Shown: positions 27,801-35,022 of the stretch, in pieces
How positions within the stretch are numbered: the stretch's first letter is position 1
Layout: each line of letters starts with the position of its first letter
DNA from: Urechidicola sp.
Lineage (GTDB): Bacteria > Bacteroidota > Bacteroidia > Flavobacteriales > Flavobacteriaceae
Reading direction: 5' to 3'
NCBI GenBank assembly: GCA_028599075.1
Contig: JAQRMW010000177.1
Span: 1 to 43,963, forward strand
Length of the DNA stretch: 43,963 nucleotides
Notes under the pieces: generated by a model
Databases searched by the model: none
What the model was told of the DNA's origin: nothing
What the model saw: the letters and a program-made list of their open reading frames with translations, nothing else
Program-made: the position numbers and the translations under genes

Positions 27801-27952
27801 AATGTTTCTTTAAAAGGGCTATTTTCTAAATGAGAAGCATGTTTTTCTCTTAAAAGTTCTATTTCACTTTTAGAATTAAAATTGGTTTGAAGCACCAAGC
27901 CTAAAACTATTAACGTTGCAATACTACTTGCAATAAGTAATTTTTTTTTCAT
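24809..27952 (-). CDS. Large exported beta-propeller (VPS10/sortilin-like) protein with PA domain and T9SS sorting signal
   Basis: A 1047-residue protein with an N-terminal signal/hydrophobic segment (1-24). Repeated sialidase/BNR-type Asp-box motifs (STDGGANWTQV ~205, SSDGGANWTQI, SDDGGATWSN) indicate a beta-propeller like VPS10/sortilin. A protease-associated (PA) domain is inserted at about 225-370 (IAVIERGNCEFGTKVLNAENAGAVAVIVIN). The last ~75 residues are a type A T9SS sorting domain (IKIYPTVSNGEITI to VQSTQKIIIE), so it is exported through type IX secretion and probably held on or released from the surface. Its ligand is unknown. Confidence 0.9.
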   Translation of the reverse strand: MKKKLLIASSIATLIVLGLVLQTNFNSKSEIELLREKHASHLENSPFKETLKLTKAERKAKGIPPNKYFEQMFELTMDPSTGRPHPERVLALQETLYDQFSRVPGENSNSWEERGPDNVGGRTRAIMFDPNDGTNKRVFAGGVSGGLWVNDDITDGASAWAEVNIPQNLGISCIAYDPNDTQTFYVGTGESYVFGDVNGNGVWKSTDGGANWTQVFGGQTGVTPGTLSVLTVNSPGSIAGDYDFVPAGFGPAIGSFSGNLVLASTASGVPTEACTALNNAGAINGNIAVIERGNCEFGTKVLNAENAGAVAVIVINNVAGAPISMGAGAVGDTVTIPSFMISQADGAGILTELGNSNTVNVSVVGGTGTFVTGISHINDIAIRDVGEGVSEVFVGASDSAFRYSLGAPGETPVTGFGIDEFGLFRSSDGGANWTQIDLEIGRDNPYMPNDIEIAADNKVWVSTTNSSTYGDGGGRILSSSDGINFSLRQTIPNADRTQIAVSGTSSGTVYVLAELTAGAPLELMKTTDEFANETSLTQPTPVDTGQPSDDFTRGQAFYDLLLEVDPTDDGKVYVGGIDLYRTNDSAANWSQISKWSNNNALAGLNVSLVHADQHTLVFDPSDPTKGVVCNDGGVYYLINSGGLISSRNKNYNTLQFYKGAIGPEVGDEKFLAGAQDNGSQLINSASAGIGGSNEIRGGDGAYVFIDKDRGYMIASYVYNSFSYHNYNTGGASYTIVSDTGSGQFINPAALDSDNNILYTDGSGQINRYTLGTSSATPAALTNALLTSTPTAFKPSTFTTTTLFVGTSGGELLKLTNANASPSWSDISGPDFLGSISCIELGETENDIYVTFYNYGVTSVFFSDDGGATWSNKEGNLPDMPTRAILANPLNYDEVIVGTELGVWATNNFSAATPTWYQSQDGMKDVKVTSFDMRTSDYTVLASTYGRGMFTGTFDNTASGLSVDEFAQNNLIKIYPTVSNGEITIAPTSEVRVGALNIFDVNGREVHASNLDFATGANQQLSLNLASGVYIVKFTANNVQSTQKIIIE

Positions 27953-27988
27953 TTTTTATTTTTTGAAGTTGTTTTTTTTGAGTGTTAG

Positions 27989-27996
27989 CAAATATA
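27989..27996 (-). promoter_or_regulatory. -7 element of T9SS propeller gene
   Basis: Minus-strand TATATTTG matches TAnnTTTG exactly, 36 bases before the ATG at 27952, so this gene need not depend on the dgt promoter upstream. Confidence 0.5.
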
Positions 27997-28033
27997 CTAA
28001 TAATGTGTTCTTTACCGAACGGAAAGTGTTAAA

Positions 28034-29374
28034 TTAAAACACTTCACCCATAATTTTTTTGTGAATTAGGATTGCATAACTATCAGACATGATAGAAACA
28101 AAACTACACGCAATACTGATTCGGTCATATAAATTGTCTTTTGTAATTTGATAATTATCTGGCAACAACCTAATTACCAATTTATCATAATTAGAAGCTG
28201 AACCGTTATATGTATTATTAATTGCCGAAATAAATACGTTTAGTAAGTCTGACAATACACGGTAACCAGCTACCTCTTTTTCAACAACCTCTTTACTTTT
28301 ATAAATACGTTCAATACTTATTTTTATGATGTCGTTAATCTGCGCCTCATATTTACACTTATCTAACAATGAATTGTTATAATCTCCATTTAAGATAGTA
28401 GCTTCATTTTCTAAAAAGATAGTGGCAGCCTCGTTTATTAAATTACCAATAGCCAAAGCCCTTAGGTAACTGACTCTATCCTTTTTAGATTTTAACTGAT
28501 AGTATTTTTCTGTGTTGATGTTGTCTCTCACCAAATTAATGAGATACTCTAAAGCAAATTCTTCTTCTATCAAGCCAAGGTTGATACCATCTTCAAAATC
28601 GATTATGGTATAACAAATATCATCTGCAGCTTCTACTAAATACGCTAGAGGGTGTCTGTTAAAAGCAAGATGTTCATCAGCTCTAAGTCGAGGTAGCCCT
28701 AAAGTTTCAACCACATCTTTAAATGCATTAACCTCTGATTGAAACACACCATATTTTTTATCTACAATATGACTACTTGGTTTTTTAGGAAGCGATTCTT
28801 TTGGGTATTTCATAAAAGTTCCCAAGGTTGCATATGATAATCGCAAACCTCCTTCAACACCTTCTCTATTCTCTGTCAAAATTTTGAATCCGTTCGCATT
28901 TCCTTCAAAGTCTATTAAGTCTTGCCACTGTTTATCGGTCAAATCCTTTTTAAAATGCTGTCCATTACCAGACTTAAAATATTCGCCTATGGCTTTTTCT
29001 CCAGAATGTCCAAAAGGAGGGTTTCCAATATCATGTGCAAGTGCCGCTGCTGCTACAATAGCTCCAAAATCATTGGCTTGATATCCCTTTTCTTTAAGGT
29101 CTGGATATTTCTCAATCAATTTTTTTCCTACAATTCTACCTAAAGATCTCGCCACCACGCTTACTTCTAAACTATGAGTTAATCGAGTGTGTACAAAGTC
29201 GGTTTTAGACAAGGGTACTACTTGAGTTTTGTCTTGCAAGCTTCTAAAAGAATCAGAAAAAATAATACGATCATAATCAACTTCAAAGCCCAAACGAGTC
29301 TCGTCTTGGTCTTTTCTTAATCTGGTTTCTGTGTCGCCAAAGCGTTTTAAAGAGAGGAGTTGTTCCCAATTCAT
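28034..29374 (-). CDS. dgt: dGTPase (deoxyguanosinetriphosphate triphosphohydrolase)
   Basis: A 446-residue HD-domain enzyme hydrolysing dGTP (or other dNTPs) to the nucleoside and triphosphate. HD motifs: THSLEVSVVARSLG and AALAHDIGNPPFGHSGE (catalytic HD); the start has RLRKDQDETRLGFEVDYDRIIFSDSFRSLQDKTQV. The ATG at 29374 (MNWEQLLSLKRFG) is chosen. An open in-frame extension to 29455 adds 27 residues unlike the family and overlaps the divergent promoter region. Confidence 0.93.
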   Translation of the reverse strand: MNWEQLLSLKRFGDTETRLRKDQDETRLGFEVDYDRIIFSDSFRSLQDKTQVVPLSKTDFVHTRLTHSLEVSVVARSLGRIVGKKLIEKYPDLKEKGYQANDFGAIVAAAALAHDIGNPPFGHSGEKAIGEYFKSGNGQHFKKDLTDKQWQDLIDFEGNANGFKILTENREGVEGGLRLSYATLGTFMKYPKESLPKKPSSHIVDKKYGVFQSEVNAFKDVVETLGLPRLRADEHLAFNRHPLAYLVEAADDICYTIIDFEDGINLGLIEEEFALEYLINLVRDNINTEKYYQLKSKKDRVSYLRALAIGNLINEAATIFLENEATILNGDYNNSLLDKCKYEAQINDIIKISIERIYKSKEVVEKEVAGYRVLSDLLNVFISAINNTYNGSASNYDKLVIRLLPDNYQITKDNLYDRISIACSFVSIMSDSYAILIHKKIMGEVF

Positions 29375-29475
29375 GGTATAAAATTTTGTGTTGGCAAGAT
29401 ACAGTTTTCGAGGAAATAAAAATAGGCCTCTCTTAACATAAAAGAAACATAACAATCACATTGATTTAATAAGCC

Positions 29476-29510
29476 CTTAACATTCACTTAACTTCTGCAC
29501 AAGTTATTTG
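29476..29510 (+). promoter_or_regulatory. Putative Pho-box promoter of phosphate-locus TBDR
   Basis: CTTAAC (29476-29481), N5, CTTAAC (29487-29492), N10, GTTATTTG (29503-29510). The last is a near match to the TAnnTTTG -7 element and lies 25 bases before the ATG. Direct repeats with an 11-base period sit where a -33 element would be, the usual position for an OmpR/PhoB-type activator. The same arrangement, with the same spacings, is found at 33697-33731. Confidence 0.65.
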
Positions 29511-29535
29511 TAATATAAAATTAAGAGAAAAACTA

Positions 29536-32361
29536 ATGATAAAAAATAGATTACTCATACTCCTTTTTATTTTGACTTGTGGAAGTGTCTTTTCACAAAA
29601 AGGAATCATTTCTGGGCAAACCTTAGATGCCGAAATGAACAGTGAGCCATTACCTTTTGCCAATGTTTTTATTAAAGGAACAACCACAGGTGCCACCACA
29701 GATTTTGACGGGAATTTTTCACTAAATGTTGATGAGGGTATCGTTACTTTGGTGATTAGTTTTGTTGGTTACCAAACGATTGAAATAGAAAACATCAATG
29801 TTGTAGCTGGTGAAACGGTTGAATTGAATCCAATCATATTAAAAGCTGATGAAGGAGAATCTTTAGACGAAGTTGCTGTAACCGCTTCTACAAAAAAAGA
29901 ATCGGTCCAATCTTTATTGACCGAACAGAAAAAGGCAGTGGAATTAAAAACAGCTATCGGTGCTGATGAGTTGTCAGAAAAAAGTGTGAGTAATGCATCG
30001 GGTGCAGTCACAAAAATTTCAGGAGTTTCAAAAGAAGAAGGCTCAAACAATGTATATGTACGTGGTTTGGGAGATCGTTATTTAAATACCACATTTAACG
30101 GATTGACATTACCATCAAATAGTATTGATAAGAAAAACATCAACCTCGATTTATTTACTACAGATATTATTGAAAATGTGTCGATAAGCAAATCATACTC
30201 GCCACATTTCTTTGCAGACTTTTCAGCGGGGAATGTAAATATCAATTCAAAAGAATATACAGGCAATGGATTTTTTGATATTTCATTAAAATCAGAAATG
30301 AATACTAATGCTATTGGTAGTGATTTTGTGAAAAGTGAAGGAACTGGTCGTTTTGGATTTTATAATCGCTACGATAACAACCCGTTTGCGGTTGTTTTAT
30401 CTCACGGTGTTGACCCGGTGAGTGCTGGGACTCCGATTGCTTATTCAATTAGCGGAGCAGCAGGAAAATCTTTTAATATAGGTGATGATTCTAGATTAAG
30501 TTTATTTATTTCTGCATCGTTCGACAATAATTACACCTTATATAATGGTAGCGAAATTGACTATACCAATGATTATAACAAGCGTTTTCCAAATGTAGAT
30601 CGATATAAATATAGTACTAACACAACTTTATTGGGTAGTGCAATTTATCGATTTAACAGCGAGCATAAAATATCTTTCAATTCTTTATTTATAAATAGCT
30701 CTGGTGATGAAGTTGGTTTTTACGGAACACAAGGTGATGGGTTTTATAGAGATTCAAGATCGTTTGTTGATACTGATCGCGGGTTTTATCAAATGAATGT
30801 ACAGTTTAATCAAGATTTGATTTTTGTAAATCAATTGTTGGGAAATCATACACTTACCGAAAAGATAAAATTAGATTGGGGCATTGGATATAACAATGTG
30901 TATTCTCATGAACCTGATAGAAAAAGAATTTCTATCGAAGATTATTTTTACGCTTTGGATGATGACCTAAATACACATCCTGTTTTGTTGACCAATAACT
31001 CTTTTGACAATCAGCGCTATTTTCAAAAAGTGATAGACGATGAATTAAATGGTCGTTTAAAAATAAGCTATCAAGTTACTGAACATACAAAAATAAATAT
31101 TGGATATACGGGTAGAACAAAATCAAGAGAGTTTGAAAACATTCGTTACGGATACAAAAATTTTGATGACAGCTTAATTGTTGACCCAAGAAATTTGAAC
31201 AGTATATTTAATGGTAATAATGTATTGATAGATAGTTTGGTACAGACGGATGTATTTAGACCAATCCCGGGAATGAGTCCAACAAATAGACCTGGTTTAC
31301 CAGAAAACACTTATACAGGAAACATGGATGCACACGGAGGATTTGTATCTGCTGAATTCAATCTAAATGATAAATTGCTGCTAGTTCCCGGTTTTAGAGC
31401 CGAGTATTTTTCGCAAGAAATAAATTATGATGTTATCAATTTAGTAAACAATCCAAGCTCATTAAAGGTAACCGAAGAGTTTTATTTGCCAACATTAAAT
31501 GTTCGGTATGCTTTAAATGATTCTCAAAATTTAAGAGCGTCTGTAAGCAAAACAATATCGACTCCAGAGTTTAAAGAAATGGCTCCATATGTATATGAAG
31601 GGGTTACAGAAAGAGTCGGAGGTAATCCAGATTTATTAGGTTGGCAAGATGGTGTTTCATATATCAATGTAAAAGATGTTTCTTATTCTGACATTCTAAA
31701 TTTTGATTTAAAATACGAATGGTTTATGGGTAACGGGCAAATAGTTTCATTTGCTGGTTTTGCCAAACAAATAAAAAACCCAGTAAACTTAGTTGTGGCA
31801 AATGATGCTACAGGTACACAACGCTATTTTAGAACAGGTGACAAAGCAAGTGTTTACGGTTTAGAGTTAGAGCTTAGAAAACATATTTTGTTTAATGCTG
31901 ATGAACAAGCAATTTTAACCACAGGTTTTAATGCAACCTATATGCATACCGAACAAGACTTATTCAGTACAATTAGCGGTACATATAGTACAAGTTTTGC
32001 AAGGTCAAAAGATCAATTAGAAGGAGCTTCTCCTTTTTTATTGAATGCTGATTTAAGCTACAATGCAACTTTTGGAAAATCAATTAAATCAACTTTTAAT
32101 GTGGTTGCTAATTATTATTCTGATAGAATTTACGCTTTAGGATCTGGTCAATTAGGAAACAAAATTGAAAAAGGATTTGCCGCTTTAGATTTTATATGGA
32201 AAAATCGTATTGGCGATAATATAGAACTCAATTTCACTGCAAAAAACTTGTTAAACCCTGATTTACAAATTATCAGAGAAATACAAAACAATGATGAAAT
32301 ACTATTAAGTAACTATAAAAGAGGGATAAACCTCGGATTACAATTCAATTATAAATTTTAA
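29536..32361 (+). CDS. TonB-dependent receptor of phosphate locus
   Basis: A 941-residue outer-membrane receptor. Signal peptide to about CGSVFSQ (residue 21), an N-terminal carboxypeptidase-regulatory-like domain (ISGQTLDAEMNSEPLPFANV, about 25-110), a plug domain (VYVRGLGDRYLNTTFNGL, about 172-189), then a barrel ending LGLQFNYKF. It is co-transcribed with a lipoprotein 29 bases downstream and lies in a locus with a phosphate-selective porin and a PiT transporter. With the Pho-box-like promoter this suggests uptake of a phosphorus-containing compound under phosphate limitation (inference). Divergent from dgt. Confidence 0.92.
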   Translation: MIKNRLLILLFILTCGSVFSQKGIISGQTLDAEMNSEPLPFANVFIKGTTTGATTDFDGNFSLNVDEGIVTLVISFVGYQTIEIENINVVAGETVELNPIILKADEGESLDEVAVTASTKKESVQSLLTEQKKAVELKTAIGADELSEKSVSNASGAVTKISGVSKEEGSNNVYVRGLGDRYLNTTFNGLTLPSNSIDKKNINLDLFTTDIIENVSISKSYSPHFFADFSAGNVNINSKEYTGNGFFDISLKSEMNTNAIGSDFVKSEGTGRFGFYNRYDNNPFAVVLSHGVDPVSAGTPIAYSISGAAGKSFNIGDDSRLSLFISASFDNNYTLYNGSEIDYTNDYNKRFPNVDRYKYSTNTTLLGSAIYRFNSEHKISFNSLFINSSGDEVGFYGTQGDGFYRDSRSFVDTDRGFYQMNVQFNQDLIFVNQLLGNHTLTEKIKLDWGIGYNNVYSHEPDRKRISIEDYFYALDDDLNTHPVLLTNNSFDNQRYFQKVIDDELNGRLKISYQVTEHTKINIGYTGRTKSREFENIRYGYKNFDDSLIVDPRNLNSIFNGNNVLIDSLVQTDVFRPIPGMSPTNRPGLPENTYTGNMDAHGGFVSAEFNLNDKLLLVPGFRAEYFSQEINYDVINLVNNPSSLKVTEEFYLPTLNVRYALNDSQNLRASVSKTISTPEFKEMAPYVYEGVTERVGGNPDLLGWQDGVSYINVKDVSYSDILNFDLKYEWFMGNGQIVSFAGFAKQIKNPVNLVVANDATGTQRYFRTGDKASVYGLELELRKHILFNADEQAILTTGFNATYMHTEQDLFSTISGTYSTSFARSKDQLEGASPFLLNADLSYNATFGKSIKSTFNVVANYYSDRIYALGSGQLGNKIEKGFAALDFIWKNRIGDNIELNFTAKNLLNPDLQIIREIQNNDEILLSNYKRGINLGLQFNYKF

Positions 32362-32390
32362 ACTAAACAAAATTATTAAAATCAAAAAAA

Positions 32391-33587
32391 ATGAAAACAA
32401 CTTTATTAACATTACTAATTTTTATTGCAACATCTTTTTTATTAATTTCTTGTGGTGATGATGACACTGCTGATATTATTATTTATGATAACAGTGTAGT
32501 AAACAATGGTGGAGGAGACACTCCAACAAGTCAACAAATCAACCTATCTGGAACTTATGTAGACGATTTAACATTAGATGCAAACAACTCATATATTGTT
32601 AATGGTCCTTTGGTTATGACAGAGGGTACTACATTGACGATTCCTGCAGGAATGACCATTAGAGCATTAGCAGCAGGGTCTGATGTTTATGTTGCTATTG
32701 CACAAGGCGCAAAAATTATCGCAAACGGAACTGCTGATATGCCTATTGTATTTACATCAAATGCAAGCTCGCCACAAGCTGGTGATTGGGGAGGGTTAAT
32801 TCTTTTAGGAAAAGCACCTATTAATTCTGTAACTGGAGGTAACGAAACAGCAACATCTGAAATTGGGTCATTGCCTTATGGTGGTAACAACCCAAATGAT
32901 GATTCTGGGGTGTTGAGATATATCAGAGTAGAATATTCTGGTGGTAAAGCTGATGGGCAATCAGAAAATAATGGTTTTTCATTTTACGGTGTTGGTGATG
33001 CAACGGTGGTACAATATGTAGAAATGTTTGAAGGATTGGATGATGGTTTTGAGTTTTTTGGAGGCACCGTAAATGTTGATTTTTTGGTAGCGGTAAATGC
33101 TCAAGATGATTCAATTGACTGGACTGAAGGCTATATAGGAACAATTACAAATGCACACGTTATTCACGGACCAGAACATGATAAAGGAATTGAAGGTGAT
33201 GGATACAATACTGATATAGGGAATAATTCTAACCCAGTATTTTGGTCTCACCCAACAATTGAAAATTTAACAATTATTGGTTTGGGTTCTGATACAGGTA
33301 ATGAGGCTATCCGCTTAAGAGCGGGAACAAGAGTAACTATTACAAATGCTTATATCGAAGGGTTTAACGAAGGGTTTGATATGGATGGTGATGACACCAA
33401 TAACCCAACGGGTGAAGGAGTTTTGTTAGACGAAACAAATGCAGTTAACATTTCTTTTGTTGATGTAAACATTAAGCTAAAAAATGATACCGGAGTCTCT
33501 TTTACAGAAATAGATTTTATCCAAGGAGATGGAAATGGTAACGGAACCGATTTTGCTTTTTGGGGAGCACGTTGGACTGTTGAATAA
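32391..33587 (+). CDS. Surface lipoprotein, probable beta-helix, partner of the phosphate-locus TBDR
   Basis: A 398-residue protein. Signal peptide ends in lipobox LLISC (Cys21), followed by GDDD, fitting a Bacteroidota surface-export signal. The mature part is rich in Gly, Asn and Asp with repeated short strands ([43 protein letters not shown]), suggesting a right-handed beta-helix or similar solenoid. No catalytic motif is recognised. It is 29 bases after the TBDR and closed by a terminator, so it probably binds the receptor's substrate at the surface (inference). Similar proteins are often annotated only as hypothetical. Confidence 0.8.
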   Translation: MKTTLLTLLIFIATSFLLISCGDDDTADIIIYDNSVVNNGGGDTPTSQQINLSGTYVDDLTLDANNSYIVNGPLVMTEGTTLTIPAGMTIRALAAGSDVYVAIAQGAKIIANGTADMPIVFTSNASSPQAGDWGGLILLGKAPINSVTGGNETATSEIGSLPYGGNNPNDDSGVLRYIRVEYSGGKADGQSENNGFSFYGVGDATVVQYVEMFEGLDDGFEFFGGTVNVDFLVAVNAQDDSIDWTEGYIGTITNAHVIHGPEHDKGIEGDGYNTDIGNNSNPVFWSHPTIENLTIIGLGSDTGNEAIRLRAGTRVTITNAYIEGFNEGFDMDGDDTNNPTGEGVLLDETNAVNISFVDVNIKLKNDTGVSFTEIDFIQGDGNGNGTDFAFWGARWTVE

Positions 33588-33651
33588 TAAAATTTGGATT
33601 AAGAATCATTTCATATAATTATTAGTTTTTGTCGACTATATTTTGAAATGT

Positions 33652-33677
33652 AAAGGCTGCCAATGGCAGCCTTTTTT
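33652..33677 (+). terminator. Rho-independent terminator of TBDR-lipoprotein operon
   Basis: AAAGGCTGCCA and TGGCAGCCTTT pair around a one-base centre, followed by further T residues, 65 bases past the lipoprotein stop and just before the porin promoter. Confidence 0.8.
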
Positions 33678-33696
33678 ATTGTTATAATAACCTCAA

Positions 33697-33731
33697 CTTA
33701 ACATTAACTTAACATTGAGGTTGGTTATTTG
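33697..33731 (+). promoter_or_regulatory. Putative Pho-box promoter of porin gene
   Basis: CTTAAC (33697-33702), N5, CTTAAC (33708-33713), N10, GTTATTTG (33724-33731), then 24 bases to the ATG. Inside it TTAACA-N5-TTAACA is an exact match to the Bacillus PhoP box form. Spacings are identical to 29476-29510. An 8-base inverted repeat (AACCTCAA at 33689-33696, TTGAGGTT at 33715-33722) overlaps and flanks it. Confidence 0.68.
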
Positions 33732-33755
33732 CAGCGACAAAAACTAGTACATTTT

Positions 33756-34952
33756 ATGAAACTCTATAAAGCACTTACACTTGTGTTTGCATTCTCATTT
33801 TTCTTTGTAAATGCACAGTCTAAAAAATTAAGTGAAACAAAATTTGGAAAAGGCATGGTTAACCATGTGGCAAAGGACAGCTCATGGAGCGTAAAATTTG
33901 CACCAAGAATACAAATGTTATCATCTACTAATTGGAATTATGATGGAGACCAATTTGGTAAGGCAAACACAAGTTTTTTAATTAGAAGGGCAAGATTTAA
34001 ATTTAGTGGTTTTGCATTCTCACCAAAACTTCAATACAAACTAGAAATAGGATTGTCAAACAAAGATATTTCTGGCGGAACAATATATACTGCTAATTCT
34101 TCTAGGTATATTTTAGACGCTGTTGTTAAGTGGAATTTTTACAAAAATTTTGTGCTATGGGCAGGACAAACTAAACTACCCGGTAACAGAGAACGAGTTA
34201 TTTCATCTGCAAACCTTCAATTGGTAGACCGTTCATTATTAAATGCCAATTTTAATATTGATCGTGATTTAGGGCTCCAATTAAGACATCATATTAATTT
34301 GACGGATTCTTTTGTGATTAGAGAAATTTTCTCTGTTGCTCAAGGTGAAGGCAGAAATGTAGTTACAGGAAATTTAGGAGGACATCAATATACGGGGCGA
34401 TTAGAATTTTTGCCTTTTGGTACTTTTAAAAGTAAAGGAGACTATCTTGGGAGTTCATTACAGAGAGAACCCAAACCAAAATTAGCTGTTGGTATTTCTT
34501 ATGATTTCAATGACAATGCGGTAAGAAACTCAAGCAATAGAGGTTTGTATATGGAAACAGATACAGGCTTACATGAAACAGATATTACAACCCTATTTAT
34601 AGATGCTATGTTTAAATATAAAGGATTTTCTTTTATGGCAGAATATGCAAATAGAGAAGCCGATGATCCGATTGTTAGAAATTCAGACGGCTCAGAAACA
34701 GGTGTTATTGCAAGAGAAGGAAATGGTATAAATTTACAATCAGGTTATTTATTCCCTACGAATTGGGAAGTAACAGGTAGGTTTTCTAGAATAGATGTTA
34801 AAAGTAAAGACATAAGCAATCAATATACAATAGGAGTATCAAAATATATTGTTGGACACAAATTAAAAGTACAATCAGATTTAAGTTATTTAGCCTTAGG
34901 TAGTACTAGTGAAAGCTTAATGTATAGACTACAATTAGAAGTTCACTTTTAA
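33756..34952 (+). CDS. Phosphate-selective porin O/P family protein
   Basis: A 398-residue outer-membrane barrel of the OprP/OprO family, trimeric anion channels specific for phosphate or polyphosphate in Pseudomonas. A signal peptide (cut near FVNAQ) is followed by AWSVKFAPRIQM-like first strands (SSWSVKFAPRIQMLSS), FLIRRARFKFSGFAFSPKLQYK typical of the family in its FxIRRAR motif, and a C-terminal strand YRLQLEVHF ending in Phe. The ATG at 33756 is chosen; an in-frame TTG at 33729 falls inside the -7 element. It has its own Pho-box-like promoter and is 70 bases before the PiT gene. Confidence 0.9.
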   Translation: MKLYKALTLVFAFSFFFVNAQSKKLSETKFGKGMVNHVAKDSSWSVKFAPRIQMLSSTNWNYDGDQFGKANTSFLIRRARFKFSGFAFSPKLQYKLEIGLSNKDISGGTIYTANSSRYILDAVVKWNFYKNFVLWAGQTKLPGNRERVISSANLQLVDRSLLNANFNIDRDLGLQLRHHINLTDSFVIREIFSVAQGEGRNVVTGNLGGHQYTGRLEFLPFGTFKSKGDYLGSSLQREPKPKLAVGISYDFNDNAVRNSSNRGLYMETDTGLHETDITTLFIDAMFKYKGFSFMAEYANREADDPIVRNSDGSETGVIAREGNGINLQSGYLFPTNWEVTGRFSRIDVKSKDISNQYTIGVSKYIVGHKLKVQSDLSYLALGSTSESLMYRLQLEVHF

Positions 34953-34960
34953 TTGTAATG

Positions 34961-34977
34961 ATAACTTTTTAATAACA
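34961..34977 (+). promoter_or_regulatory. Degenerate Pho-box-like repeat before PiT gene
   Basis: ATAACT-N5-ATAACA keeps the 11-base period of the two better boxes but has A for T at the first base of each half-site. The GTTATTTG element is absent at the matching distance; a TATATTTA at 34998-35005 could be the -7 element. Confidence 0.3.
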
Positions 34978-35022
34978 TAGATACCACGAAATAAAATTAT
35001 ATTTACACTTTAAAATAAAATT

